Counted from the stretch's first letter, positions 25,352 to 34,503 are shown. The stretch: 58,530 nucleotides of DNA from Halobacteriales archaeon QH_8_64_26 (GCA_003021725.1 PXRA01000031.1:1039-59568), one strand, 5' to 3'. Translations and numbers: made by a program. The notes: a model not told the origin generated them from the sequence alone.

Positions 25352-25999
25352 ATGACCGCGGAACTACGGATCAGACGATACGAGCCGCGAGACGCCGACC
25401 CGGTGTGGACGCTCCACGAGTGGGCGCTCCGCGATGCCGGCACCGACCCCGATGACGTACCGGGCGTCGACGATCTGCGACGAATCGAAGCGACCTATCT
25501 CGATGCTGGCGGCAGCTTTCTTCTCGGAGTCCGTTCCGAGGCCGCCTCGTCGATCGGGAGGGATCGGGGGGAGGTGGGACAGCAGGGGACCGAGGAAGCA
25601 AACCAGCGAGGGATCGGCCGGGGGAACGGCACGGAGGATCACGAACCCGAACTCGCTCGTTGTCGACCGCCGCGGGTAGACGATGGGGTTCTCGTCGCGA
25701 TGGGCGGTTACCTCCCGTGTGCAGCCGACGGGAACGACGGCGAGAGGGAATCGGGGCCCGGCGCGGCCGAACTGCATCGAATGCGGGTCGCCCCGACGCA
25801 TCAGCGAAGCGGCTACGGCGGGTGGCTCCTTGCGGCGCTCGAACGCCGGGCTCGGACGGCGGGCTTCGATCGGCTGCTGGCCACGACGGCCGCGAGACAA
25901 CAGGGGGCAGTCCGGTTCTATCCGGCCGCTGGCTACACCGAGACCAGTCGTTCGACGACCGGCGAGTACGAACTGATCGACTTCGAGAAGTCGCTGTGA
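25352..25999 (+). CDS. GNAT-family N-acetyltransferase
   Basis: A 215-residue GCN5-related acetyltransferase. The fold starts with LRIRRYEPRDADPVWTLHEW. The acetyl-CoA binding core is LHRMRVAPTHQRSGYGGWLL, containing the RxxGxG/A pattern, and the C-terminal part has TTAARQQGAVRFYPAAGYTE. A poorly conserved Gly/Glu-rich insert of about 50 residues (roughly 67-115) splits strands 2 and 3; the core is otherwise intact. The acceptor substrate cannot be inferred. The gene converges with trpB. Confidence 0.9.
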   Translation: MTAELRIRRYEPRDADPVWTLHEWALRDAGTDPDDVPGVDDLRRIEATYLDAGGSFLLGVRSEAASSIGRDRGEVGQQGTEEANQRGIGRGNGTEDHEPELARCRPPRVDDGVLVAMGGYLPCAADGNDGERESGPGAAELHRMRVAPTHQRSGYGGWLLAALERRARTAGFDRLLATTAARQQGAVRFYPAAGYTETSRSTTGEYELIDFEKSL

Positions 26000-26060
26000 G
26001 CGCTCTCGACACGATCGATTTCCTCCTCGACCACCCCTCGATCACGGTCTTCCGATCGTC

Positions 26061-27227
26061 TCAGCCGAGATCGAACAGTTCGGCGGCGGTCGCCATGTCC
26101 TTGTCCCCACGCCCGCAGAGGTTGATCAGTAGGGTGTCGTGTCGATCGGCGAGTTTCTTCGCGAGCGCGATCGCGTGGCTCGGCTCGAGCGCGGGGATGA
26201 TCCCTTCGGACTCGCTGAGTTCGCGAAAGGCCTCGAGAGCTTCCTCGTCGGTGATCGCGTGGTACTCCGCGCGGCCGAGTTCGTCGAGCGCGGCGTGTTC
26301 CGGTCCCACGGCGGGGTAATCGAGGCCGGCGCTCACCGAGTGGTTCTCGGTGTCCTCGTCGATCACCCGCGTTCGCATTCCCTGGAACTCCTGGGGGTCG
26401 CTGTCGGCCGCACCCGGCCCCGATAGGGGGGCCGAATGACGATGTGAGTCGGGTCCCTCGCCGCCGGGTTCCGCGCCGTACAGCGCCACGTCGTCGTCCA
26501 TAAAGGCGTGAAAGAGGCCGATCGCGTTCGACCCGCCGCCGACACACGCCACACAGGCATCCGGCAGGTCCCCATGAAGCTCCCGGACCTGCTCGCGGGC
26601 CTCGCGGCCGATGACTGATTGGAACTCCCGGACCATCCGCGGGAACGGGTCCGGGCCGACCGCGCTCCCGACGAGGTAATGCGTCTCGCCGTGCTCGGCC
26701 GCGAAGTCCTCCAGGGCCGCGTCGACGGCTTCCGCGAGGCCGGCGTTGCCCCGCGTGACCTCGGTTACCTCCGCACCCATGAGCCCCATTCGGAAGACGT
26801 TCATCTCCTGGCGCTGCATGTCCTTGCGGCCCATGTAGACCTGCGTGTCCATGTCAAGCAGTGCCCCGACCATCGCCGTTGCCGTTCCGTGCTGGCCGGC
26901 ACCGGTCTCGGCGATGAGCCGGGTTTTCCCCATGCGTTTCGCGAGCAGTGCTTGTCCGAGGGTGTTGTTCAGTTTGTGAGCCCCGCCGTGCAGCAGGTCC
27001 TCGTGTTTCAGGTAGACCTCGGCCCCGTATCGCTCGCTCAGCGTCTCGGCGTGAAAAACCGGCGTCGGCCGGCCGCCGTAGTGCTCGAGCAGGAAGTCCA
27101 ATTCCTCGCGGAACTCCTCGGCGTCGATCGCCGCGTCGAACGCGTCGGCGAGTTCGGCGAGCGGTTCCTGAAGCGGTTCGGGGACGTACCGGCCGCCGAA
27201 CGAACCGAACGTGCCAGAGTCTGACAT
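26061..27227 (-). CDS. trpB: Tryptophan synthase beta chain (TrpB)
   Basis: A 388-residue PLP enzyme that joins indole and serine to form tryptophan. It starts FGSFGGRYVPEPL, has the PLP-binding Lys85 in GGAHKLNNTLGQ, the catalytic-loop AETGAGQHGTATA, and the phosphate-binding CVGGGSNAIGLFHAF. Length and motifs fit the TrpB1 type that pairs with TrpA. A low-complexity segment PGGEGPDSHRHSAPLSGPG lies in the indole-channel region, as in many homologues. No trpA or trpC is adjacent, unlike the usual haloarchaeal trpCBA order, so the partner is elsewhere or this is a second copy. Confidence 0.96.
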   Translation of the reverse strand: MSDSGTFGSFGGRYVPEPLQEPLAELADAFDAAIDAEEFREELDFLLEHYGGRPTPVFHAETLSERYGAEVYLKHEDLLHGGAHKLNNTLGQALLAKRMGKTRLIAETGAGQHGTATAMVGALLDMDTQVYMGRKDMQRQEMNVFRMGLMGAEVTEVTRGNAGLAEAVDAALEDFAAEHGETHYLVGSAVGPDPFPRMVREFQSVIGREAREQVRELHGDLPDACVACVGGGSNAIGLFHAFMDDDVALYGAEPGGEGPDSHRHSAPLSGPGAADSDPQEFQGMRTRVIDEDTENHSVSAGLDYPAVGPEHAALDELGRAEYHAITDEEALEAFRELSESEGIIPALEPSHAIALAKKLADRHDTLLINLCGRGDKDMATAAELFDLG

Positions 27228-27426
27228 ACCGCCACTGCTCGCGGCGCGAGCTAAAGGCTACCGGTCGGACGGGGACGACACCGACCTCGGCGGCAGCACG
27301 GTCGCGTTCGCCATCTCTTTAGCGGGGAAAAGAGAAGAGAAGTGATTCCGTATCGTGATGTAGGGTTTATCGGAATCGAAACGAGGACTCGCGGGGCTTT
27401 TGCCCGCCGCGAGGGTAGGGAGCGCA

Positions 27427-28338
27427 ATGGTGCGGAACGTCGCGAGCGAGATACGGGACTTAGAATCCGAGGACTTCTACCTACTCTCGGGCATCGAACA
27501 GGGGATGCGCTACAGCGAGTGGGTCTCGCGGGGGAAACTCCCGGAGTTCTCCCGGCTCACCGCCGAGGACGTCACCTACCGGATCGATCGCTGTGAGCAG
27601 CGGGGGTTGCTCGAACGCCGGACGATCCAGTACGAAGGGTATCGCCTGACCTTCGAGGGCTACGACGCACTCGCCCTCCATACCTTCGTCGAGCGCGGGG
27701 CGATCGAGGAGGTCGGCACCCCTCTGGGGGTTGGGAAGGAAAGCGACGTCTACGAGGTCCGCTCCTACAAGCCCGTAGCGCTCAAGTACCACCGCGAGGG
27801 CTACACGGAGTTCCGGGCGGTCGACAAGGAACGGGAGTACACCGCGGACAGCGAGCACGGCTCCTGGCTCTATACCGCCCGGCAGGCCGCCGAGCGCGAG
27901 TACGAGGTGCTCGCCGATCTCTATCCGGGGGTTCGCGTCCCGCGACCCATAGACCAGAACCGCCACGCGCTACTCATGGATCGAATGGAAGGGGTCGAGC
28001 TCTCGCGTGCGCGCTTGGAACCCACACAGGCTCGGCCGATACTGGATCTGATCCTCCGGGAGGTAAGCGAGGCCTACGACGCGGGATACGTCCACGCCGA
28101 CATGAGCCAGTACAACGTCTTCGTCGCCAGTGAGGGGGTGACGATCTTCGATTGGCCCCAGGCCGTCGGGACCGACCATCCCAACGCCGAGGACTTTCTC
28201 GAACGCGACGTTGTGAATCTCGTGGGGTACTTCCAGCGGAAACATCCCCAGGAGGTGCCCGACGCCGACACGCAGGCGATCGCCCGCGCCATCAGAGCCG
28301 GGGAGTTCGGCTCGATAGGCGCGTTCGAAGCGTCGTAA
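27427..28338 (+). CDS. rio2: RIO2-type serine/threonine kinase
   Basis: 303 residues from the ATG at 27427 (MVRNVASEIRDL). RIO2 kinases act in late maturation of the small ribosomal subunit. An N-terminal winged helix (about 1-85) precedes the kinase domain: nucleotide loop GVGKESDVYEV, Lys in PVALKYHREGYT, catalytic loop YVHADMSQYNV and metal-binding Asp in VTIFDWPQAVG. The end of the protein is short for the family but complete. It stands alone. Confidence 0.94.
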   Translation: MVRNVASEIRDLESEDFYLLSGIEQGMRYSEWVSRGKLPEFSRLTAEDVTYRIDRCEQRGLLERRTIQYEGYRLTFEGYDALALHTFVERGAIEEVGTPLGVGKESDVYEVRSYKPVALKYHREGYTEFRAVDKEREYTADSEHGSWLYTARQAAEREYEVLADLYPGVRVPRPIDQNRHALLMDRMEGVELSRARLEPTQARPILDLILREVSEAYDAGYVHADMSQYNVFVASEGVTIFDWPQAVGTDHPNAEDFLERDVVNLVGYFQRKHPQEVPDADTQAIARAIRAGEFGSIGAFEAS

Positions 28339-28702
28339 ACTCCATATCGCGATATGAAACGTGTCGTTGATAGCGGAGTCGGAAAACGGGAGGGGTCCGT
28401 TGCAGGACCGATACCAGTAGGAGCAAAAGCCCGAGGAGTCGAATCGATGACCCTCCGTACCACTGCTTCGCACGCCGGATCCTTCCGGAAGAAGGTAAGT
28501 ACGTGTCGTGCCGGATTCGGTGAGATCGATGCCGGCCCGGCCGAGACGGTCCACAGCAGTCCGGCGTCTACTCGGCTCGTCCGATCCCTCGTCGTTCCCC
28601 GCCTCGCCTTCCCTTTCCCCGACATGAGGTCGCCGTCCCCTCCCGCTGATAGTCCGCTATCACCCTCATCCGGCGGACACACCGATGCGGTCCGGCGGGC
28701 GC
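28339..28702. other. Intergenic stretch, no gene recognised
   Basis: About 360 bases between convergent rio2 and the HTH regulator. Antisense frames are open, but their composition (Arg, Pro and Ser-rich) does not look like haloarchaeal protein. No RNA is recognised. Confidence 0.35.
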
Positions 28703-29362
28703 TCACCTCGGTGGCGTCGCCGGTTCCGTGTAGGAAGAACGCTCGGTCCGATCGGTCGTCGAGTCGAGGGCATCGGTGAGGAGTTTCGATTCTGCCTTTC
28801 TGAGGTGTTCGAGGAACGTGGCGCGACTGATGCCCATTCCCTCGGCGAGTTCCTCGCTCGTGCTCTCACGAGGCCACTCGAAGTACCCCGACTCCAGTGC
28901 GTACTGGAGTATTTCGCGCTGTCGATCGGTGAGACTCGGCTCCGCGCCGTCGAACTGCGAGAGCCTTCCCAGGGATACTTTCCCGATCTCGCGGAAGTCC
29001 TCGATCATCGCACGGAGGTCCTCTCGGCGGAAGAAGAGAACCGTGTACACCCGGCGGTTGGGCCCGACGAAGTTACGCCGACGAATGATACCGTGGTTCC
29101 GGTCGATGGCGGAATAAGCGCCACAGGAGGTCTTCGTAATCAGGAAGTTCCCGGCACTGAGTTCCTCGATACGTTTTACCTGCTCCGAGTCGACGAGGAC
29201 ATCGGGAATACCATCGACGTCCTCGTCGAATTCGAGAACGAACGTGACGAGTTCGTCGTGGAGTCCCTCGATGTTGATGTCGATGGCCGTATCGAACTCG
29301 GCCGCGAGCCGAGAGACAACGCAGTCCTTGTGTTGTCGAAGGTCGATCTCGGCCTGGAACAT
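28703..29362 (-). CDS. Bacterio-opsin-activator-type HTH regulator
   Basis: 219 residues from the ATG at 29362 (MFQAEIDLRQHKDC). The first 150 residues form the domain typical of haloarchaeal Bat-like regulators. The HTH-10 domain lies at about 155-205: EPSLTDRQREILQYALESGY, the conserved FEWPRE, then EELAEGMGISRATFLEHLRK. Such proteins often control the neighbouring operon. It is the last gene, in reading order, of the catabolic cluster, with its own TATA element, so it may regulate that cluster. The effector is unknown. Confidence 0.88.
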   Translation of the reverse strand: MFQAEIDLRQHKDCVVSRLAAEFDTAIDINIEGLHDELVTFVLEFDEDVDGIPDVLVDSEQVKRIEELSAGNFLITKTSCGAYSAIDRNHGIIRRRNFVGPNRRVYTVLFFRREDLRAMIEDFREIGKVSLGRLSQFDGAEPSLTDRQREILQYALESGYFEWPRESTSEELAEGMGISRATFLEHLRKAESKLLTDALDSTTDRTERSSYTEPATPPR

Positions 29363-29394
29363 GGTAGTCAATGATTCCCTTCGGCGGAAGGTCC

Positions 29395-29401
29395 TAATAA
29401 A
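29395..29401 (-). promoter_or_regulatory. TATA box of the HTH regulator
   Basis: TTTATTA on the minus strand, 33 bases before the ATG at 29362, predicts a very short leader. The regulator can thus be transcribed separately from the DRE-TIM gene that ends at 29434. Confidence 0.5.
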
Positions 29402-29433
29402 GTTTCCTCGAAGTCGCTGCATGGACGTTCGTA

Positions 29434-30525
29434 CTACGCCCCGAACTCGCGCTGGCCGAGCGCGATCGCCTCGTCGAGGTCGACCGGTCCCACGGTCGCC
29501 AGTGCATCGAGATAGGCACTGATCGTCCCCTCGTCGGGTTCGATGTCCGCGCGCTGGAGTAGCCGGCGGGCGCTACCTCTACCGGTCGGTTCGCCGAAGA
29601 CGAGGCGTCGCTGTCCGCCGAAGTATCCAGGATCGAACGGTTCGAGCGTCGCAGGGTCGGAGAGCATCGCTGCGGTATGAACCCCCGATTCGTGTTCCGC
29701 GACCTTCCGCCCGAGGACGGCCCTGCGCTCGCCGTATTCCTCGCCGAGCGTTTCGAGCACGCTCCGACAGGCCGGGATCAGGGTTCCGGAATCAAGGCCG
29801 AGGGTATCGTCGTGGTCGACGGTGCAGGCGACGGCGACCTCTTCGAGTGCGCTGTTGCCCGCACGCTCGCCCAGCCCCGCGATGCTGACATCCGCCTTTC
29901 CGACACCGGCATGGTAGGCCGCCAGTGCGTTTGCCGTCCCACAACCCATATCGTCGTGGAAGTGGACGCCGAGCCGATCGAACGCGACGTGACCATCGAG
30001 CCCGTCGAGATAGTCCTCGACGGTAGCGGGCGTTCGTGCGCCGACGGAGTCGGCCAGCGAGACGAACTGTGCGTTGGGGACGGTCTCGATGAGTTCGACC
30101 AGGTGCTCGTGGTCGGTCCGGAACGCGTCGGCGAGCGTGACGTGGGCCGTGCGGCCGTGGTCATGGATGTAATCGAGGGCTTCGCCGAGCATCGAGAGCA
30201 TCCCCTCGCGGGAGGTTCCGAGCAGGTGTTCGAGGTGCCTGTCCGACGCCGAGACGAATACCTCGACGACGTCGGCGTCCGCTTCGAGGGCGGCGTCGAT
30301 ATCGCCCTCGAGCGCCCGTGCCAGCGCGACGATCTCGGCGTCGGTCGTTCCCGCGAGTTCCGAGATCACCTGCTGATCCCTCTCGCCGGTGGCGGGAAAC
30401 CCCGGCTGGATGTAAGGTACGCCCAGTTCGTCGAGCGTGCGAGTACAGGCTACTTTCTCCTCGGCGGTAAACGCTCTCCCAGGCATCTGATCGCCTTCCC
30501 GGAGGGTGACGTCGGTCAGTAACAT
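29434..30525 (-). CDS. DRE-TIM enzyme, homocitrate/isopropylmalate synthase-like
   Basis: 363 residues. DRE-TIM enzymes make or break carbon-carbon bonds next to a carboxyl group with a divalent metal. The DRE motif is in TDVTLREGDQMPG (Asp5, Arg9, Glu10), the metal-binding HxH is VHFHDDMG (His188, His190), and SIAGLGERAGNSALEEVAVA is the acyl-CoA synthase signature of the LeuA/homocitrate synthase branch rather than HMG-CoA lyase. The C-terminal regulatory domain of LeuA is missing. It starts directly at the end of the CoA-transferase gene with no gap, so its acyl-CoA may come from that enzyme. The substrate is unknown. Confidence 0.85.
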   Translation of the reverse strand: MLLTDVTLREGDQMPGRAFTAEEKVACTRTLDELGVPYIQPGFPATGERDQQVISELAGTTDAEIVALARALEGDIDAALEADADVVEVFVSASDRHLEHLLGTSREGMLSMLGEALDYIHDHGRTAHVTLADAFRTDHEHLVELIETVPNAQFVSLADSVGARTPATVEDYLDGLDGHVAFDRLGVHFHDDMGCGTANALAAYHAGVGKADVSIAGLGERAGNSALEEVAVACTVDHDDTLGLDSGTLIPACRSVLETLGEEYGERRAVLGRKVAEHESGVHTAAMLSDPATLEPFDPGYFGGQRRLVFGEPTGRGSARRLLQRADIEPDEGTISAYLDALATVGPVDLDEAIALGQREFGA

Positions 30526-31743
30526 CTAGATGATCCCCTTGCCGTCGAGATCGGCCAGTTCGGCGTCCGAGAGCCCGATTTCGTCTCCATAGACCTCTTC
30601 GTTGTGCTCACCGTGGTGTGGGCCGAGGGACTCGACCTCGCCGGGCGTGCGCGAGAACTTGGGAACGAGGCCGAAGGTCGCAAGCGAGCCGACGTCCGGG
30701 TCCTCGACCTCGATTATGTCCTCGCGTGCTCGGAATTGCTCGTCCTCGAAGACGTCTTCCATATCGTAGACAGGGCCGACGATCGCGTCGTTCGCCTCCA
30801 AGACCGCGATCGCTTCCTCGGTGGTGTGCTGTTTGGTCCAGGCCTCGATCTCCGCGTCGAGCGCGTCGCTGTTCTCGACACGGGCCGAGTTGTCCGCGAA
30901 CCGAGGGTCGTCGATGAGGTCGGGCTTGTCGATAGCCTCCGCGACGCGCTCGAAGATCTTCTGGTTCGAGGCGGACATCGTCATGTAGTCGTCCTTAGTC
31001 TCGTAGACGTTCCGGGGGGCGGTATTGGGGTGTTGGTTCCCGGTGCGTTCGCGGACGTGGCCCGCGTAATCGTAGGCCTCGACCTCCCCGAAGAAGACCC
31101 GCCACAACGGTTCGGTCAGCGAGACGTCGATGACCTGTCCCTCGCCGCTGCCGCCACGACCGAGGTCGCGCTCGTAGACCGCCATCAGCGTCGCCTGGAG
31201 CGCGAACTGCGCCGCCTGCAGATCCGCGAGACTAACGGGTGGCAGGAGCGGTTCGCGGTCGGAAAAGCCATTGGCGTGGGCCCAGCCCGAGATACCCTCG
31301 GCGATGGTTCCGAAGCCAGGTTTCTGTGATTTCGGGCCGGTCTGGCCGTAGCCCGATAGTCGGACCATGATGGCTTCCTCGTTGACCGCGTGAACGTCCT
31401 CGGGGCCGAGCCCCCATCGCTCCATCGTGCCAGGCCGGAAGTTCTCGAAGAGGACGTCGGCCTCGGCGATGAGGTCGAGGGCGATCTCCCGGCCGCGATC
31501 CGACCCCAGATCGAGCGTGATACAGCGCTTGTTCCGGCCGATGGACTTCCAGGCCAGCGAGATCCCGTTCTCGGTCTTCTGTGGCCACTCCCTGATGGGA
31601 TCGCCGACCTCCGGGTGTTCTACCATTACCACGTCAGCACCGAAATCGCCCATCATCGTTGTCGCGAACGCACCGCTGATCATTCCGGACATATCGATAA
31701 CCCGCAACCCGTCCAAGGGGCCCTGGCGTTCTCGTGCAGTCAT
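30526..31743 (-). CDS. CaiB/BaiF family CoA-transferase
   Basis: A 405-residue class III CoA-transferase that moves CoA between carboxylic acids through an aspartyl thioester. The N-terminus GLRVIDMSGMISGAFATTMM, the CoA-binding GADVVMVEHPEVGDP and NKRCITLDL segments, and the FENFRPGTMERWGLG motif are all typical. The catalytic Asp is Asp174 in SLADLQAA. Members act on formate/oxalate, carnitine, succinate, mesaconate and others, and sequence alone does not choose. It has its own TATA box upstream and is followed immediately by the DRE-TIM gene. Confidence 0.93.
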   Translation of the reverse strand: MTARERQGPLDGLRVIDMSGMISGAFATTMMGDFGADVVMVEHPEVGDPIREWPQKTENGISLAWKSIGRNKRCITLDLGSDRGREIALDLIAEADVLFENFRPGTMERWGLGPEDVHAVNEEAIMVRLSGYGQTGPKSQKPGFGTIAEGISGWAHANGFSDREPLLPPVSLADLQAAQFALQATLMAVYERDLGRGGSGEGQVIDVSLTEPLWRVFFGEVEAYDYAGHVRERTGNQHPNTAPRNVYETKDDYMTMSASNQKIFERVAEAIDKPDLIDDPRFADNSARVENSDALDAEIEAWTKQHTTEEAIAVLEANDAIVGPVYDMEDVFEDEQFRAREDIIEVEDPDVGSLATFGLVPKFSRTPGEVESLGPHHGEHNEEVYGDEIGLSDAELADLDGKGII

Positions 31744-31800
31744 GTCTCTTGCTCACGATACTACACCGAGTCGAAAAACCGTTGTTCCAACCCCTGTAGG

Positions 31801-31850
31801 CTATTTATACCATAGCGGTAGCGCTGCTACGGTAGCGGACCATAGCGACG
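31801..31850 (-). promoter_or_regulatory. Promoter with repeat array before the CoA-transferase gene
   Basis: On the minus strand TATAAATAG (31801-31809) is a strong TATA box, giving a start site about 30 bases before the gene. Immediately upstream of it lie paired elements, written on the plus strand: CCATAGCG at 31810 and 31840 (30 bp apart), CGGTAGCG at 31816 and 31830, and the palindrome GTAGC-GCT-GCTAC (31818-31830). Their position upstream of the TATA box suits an activator site. Confidence 0.55.
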
Positions 31851-31914
31851 GGCGACACCGAGCGAGAGCGGATCGGGTCGCTCGAAGCCCGCTGTGATGA
31901 CCGAGTGGCGCTCG

Positions 31915-32547
31915 CTACCCCTCGTCGAGCGACGCCAGGACCTCATCGGTCTCGACTACGTCGCCGTACTTGGCGTCGATATCGAAGAGGTTCGCTTCGT
32001 GTGGACCCTCCGCACGGTCCCCGACCGCGTCGGCCGGAACGATCGTTCGATACCCGTACTGGAGGCTATCGACGGCCGTCGCGCGGACACAGCCACTGGT
32101 CGTCACGCCCGCGAGCACGAGCGTATCGACGCCGTGGGTCGTCAGTTCGGTCTCCAGGTCCGTCCCGAAGAACGCACTCGCGTACTTCTTGAGGATCACC
32201 CGCTCGCTCCCGACAGGGGCGACCCGGTCGTCTACCTCGACGGCTTCGGTGCCGAGGTGGAGTTCGCGGAGCGCCGGCACTTTCTCGATGAAGCGCCCGG
32301 CGTCGCCATAGGAGTCCTCGAAGGCGACGGTCGTGAAGTAGCGCGGCAGGTCGTGCTCGCGAAAGGTGTCCAATAGTCGTTCGGCCCCATCGAGCACGCT
32401 CTCGACGTCCGAGCCGAGATCACCCTCGGGATCGGTGAAAGCGTTGATCAGATCGATGACCAACAGTGCGGGCCGCTCGCCCATGCCGACCTCGGTACCG
32501 AAGTCGCGCTCGGCGTACATCGCTCCGGTCTCGTCGATCCAGTCCAT
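31915..32547 (-). CDS. Isochorismatase-fold cysteine amidase
   Basis: A 210-residue cysteine hydrolase. The family triad is visible: Asp32 in LLVIDLINAFTD, Lys120 or Lys121 in LKKYASAFFGTDL, and Cys153 in VTTSGCVRATAVDSLQYGY. The SAFFGT and TSGCVRATAVD segments resemble N-carbamoylsarcosine amidase and related ureido or amide hydrolases more than isochorismatase itself. It lies 51 bases downstream of the hydantoinase B gene, so it may hydrolyse the carbamoyl or amide product of HyuA/HyuB. That substrate link is inference from order and family. Confidence 0.88.
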   Translation of the reverse strand: MDWIDETGAMYAERDFGTEVGMGERPALLVIDLINAFTDPEGDLGSDVESVLDGAERLLDTFREHDLPRYFTTVAFEDSYGDAGRFIEKVPALRELHLGTEAVEVDDRVAPVGSERVILKKYASAFFGTDLETELTTHGVDTLVLAGVTTSGCVRATAVDSLQYGYRTIVPADAVGDRAEGPHEANLFDIDAKYGDVVETDEVLASLDEG

Positions 32548-32598
32548 AGTTGGTATCTATCGTACGTTCTCCGAACGAGTTGTCACTCGTGTCGGCAC

Positions 32599-34503
32599 TC
32601 AGTCGCTACGCCGGTCGAACTCGCGGCGTTCCTCGGCGATCCGTTCTCCGAGGTCCTCGTAGGCCGGAAGCGGTCCGTAGTCGAACTCCTCGAGATCGTC
32701 GCGGTCCCGGCGAAGCCCCTCGCGTTCGGTCTCGGTGGCCGCCTCGTCGACGGTACCGTCCGCGTCGAGTACGACGCCGTAGTCCTCCCGGGCGGCCTCG
32801 GCGGAGACGAGCCCGCGGCGAACCTCTCGGGCAACGATAGCGGGGTCGCGCTCCAGTGGGTCACCGAGGCCGCCACCGCCGGCCGTGCTGAAAGCGAGCT
32901 TGTCGCCCGCGCTCACGGGGACGTTCTCGGCTTTCGAGGGGAGGGCCTCCTCGGTGCCGTCCGCACGGATCAGTGTCTTTTCGCTTCTCTTCGCGTGCGT
33001 GCCGCCCTCGACGCCCCAGGGATAGGTGTGGGCACGATCGTCCTGGAAGGTGATCGCACCGTCGGCTTCGAAGGTATAGACCTTCGTGATGCCATGGCCG
33101 CCGCGATGACGGCCCGGACCGCCGGTGTCTACGCGGGTACTGTACTCCTCGATCGAGAGCGGGTAGTAGGCCTCCTGGTACTCGGCGGGAACAGTCCGGA
33201 AGAGGGGCCACCAGGAGTGGCCGTCGAGTCCGTCGCCGCCCGGCCGGGCCGGAATGCCCCCATAGAGGATCTCGAGGGTCTGGAACCCGTTGCCATCGGC
33301 GTCGACGCCGGCGTAGACGAAGTTGGGCGAGGTGCCGTAGCTACCGGCGACCGAGAAGCCCTCGATAAGTTTCGAGAAGGTCGCCTGCAGCACGTCGAAC
33401 TGACGTGCCATCAGCGGCAAGCGATTGCCAAGCGGGGCCGGGAACTCCGGCTGGACGACGGTTCCCGCCGGCAGGTTGACCTCGAAGAGGTCGTAGTAGC
33501 CGTCGTTGAAGGTCAACAGCGGGTCGAAGGCCATGATCAGAAAGACCCCGGTGAACATCTTGAACATCTTCTCGTTCAACAGGAAGTTGACCGTGCCCGG
33601 GACCTGGTCGTCGGTTCCCGCCCAATCGAGATAGACGGTATCGCCCTCGCGGTAGATCTCGAGGTGGAGTGCAATCGGGCCGTTGCCCATCCCGTCGTCG
33701 TCGACGTAGTCCTCGAACGTGTAGCGCTCGCCCTCGGGGACGAACTCACGGATCAGGTCGATCATCCCCTCGCGAGTGCGATCGAGGATCGCCGCACAGC
33801 CCTCCTCGTAGGTCTCCCGGCCGAAGCGATCACATAGTTCCCGCACGCGTTCCTCGGCCGCTGCGGTCCCCGCTGCAAGCGCCTTGATGTCGGCTTCGGC
33901 GTGGTCGGGCAGACGCGTGTTGTGCGCGAAGGTCTCGAGCAGCCCCTCGTCCAACGCGCCGTCCTTGTAGAGCTTGACGGGCGGCAGTCGCATCCCCTCC
34001 TCGAAGACGGAGGTGGCTTGGACGGGCATACTACCGGGGGTCTTCCCGCCGACGTCCATCAGATTCCCCCACTGGCTGGCGAAGCCGACGCGCTCGCCCT
34101 CGTAGAAGATCGGGCGCAAGAGCAGCATGTCGGGCGTGTGCGACATCGCGCCGGCACACATGTAGGGATCGTTGGTGGCGATAACGTCGCCCTTCTCGAG
34201 GTCCTCCCAGCCGAAGGTGGCGTTCTCGATTATCGTCTCGATCGCCGAGCCGAACTGGCCCATGACCATCCGACCCTCCCTATCGGCAATGAGGGGGAAC
34301 TGGTCGGACTGCTCGCGGATGACGGGACTGATGGCGGTCGTCTCGAGCACGCGATCCATCTCGTGGCGCGTGTTCTCCAGCGTGCTCTCGATGATGTCGA
34401 GCGTCGTCGCGTCGATCGCGTGGTCGCCGACGAACTCGGGCGTCTCGGTAGTAGCATCACTATTACTGTCGCTATCGGCGTCAGTATCGCTGTCAGTGCT
34501 CAT
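32599..34503 (-). CDS. hyuB: Hydantoinase B/oxoprolinase family protein (HyuB)
   Basis: A 634-residue HyuB-type subunit. Family members with HyuA hydrolyse hydantoins, 5-oxoproline or lactams with ATP, or carboxylate acetone. After an acidic leader of about 25 residues come the typical DIIESTLENTRHEMDRVLET, then ATNDPYMCAGAMSHTPDMLL, VNFLLNEKMFKMFTGVF, GGPGRHRGGHGITKVYTFEA and AGDKLAFSTAGGGGLGDPLE segments. The C-terminus has an extra 60-70 acidic residues. Its ATG overlaps the HyuA stop (ATGA), indicating a 1:1 coupled pair. Confidence 0.92.
   Translation of the reverse strand: MSTDSDTDADSDSNSDATTETPEFVGDHAIDATTLDIIESTLENTRHEMDRVLETTAISPVIREQSDQFPLIADREGRMVMGQFGSAIETIIENATFGWEDLEKGDVIATNDPYMCAGAMSHTPDMLLLRPIFYEGERVGFASQWGNLMDVGGKTPGSMPVQATSVFEEGMRLPPVKLYKDGALDEGLLETFAHNTRLPDHAEADIKALAAGTAAAEERVRELCDRFGRETYEEGCAAILDRTREGMIDLIREFVPEGERYTFEDYVDDDGMGNGPIALHLEIYREGDTVYLDWAGTDDQVPGTVNFLLNEKMFKMFTGVFLIMAFDPLLTFNDGYYDLFEVNLPAGTVVQPEFPAPLGNRLPLMARQFDVLQATFSKLIEGFSVAGSYGTSPNFVYAGVDADGNGFQTLEILYGGIPARPGGDGLDGHSWWPLFRTVPAEYQEAYYPLSIEEYSTRVDTGGPGRHRGGHGITKVYTFEADGAITFQDDRAHTYPWGVEGGTHAKRSEKTLIRADGTEEALPSKAENVPVSAGDKLAFSTAGGGGLGDPLERDPAIVAREVRRGLVSAEAAREDYGVVLDADGTVDEAATETEREGLRRDRDDLEEFDYGPLPAYEDLGERIAEERREFDRRSD

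Noticed and set aside
28354-28779. Open frames on both strands between rio2 and the HTH regulator
   Set aside because: Composition is basic and Ser/Pro-rich with no conserved motif; left as non-coding.
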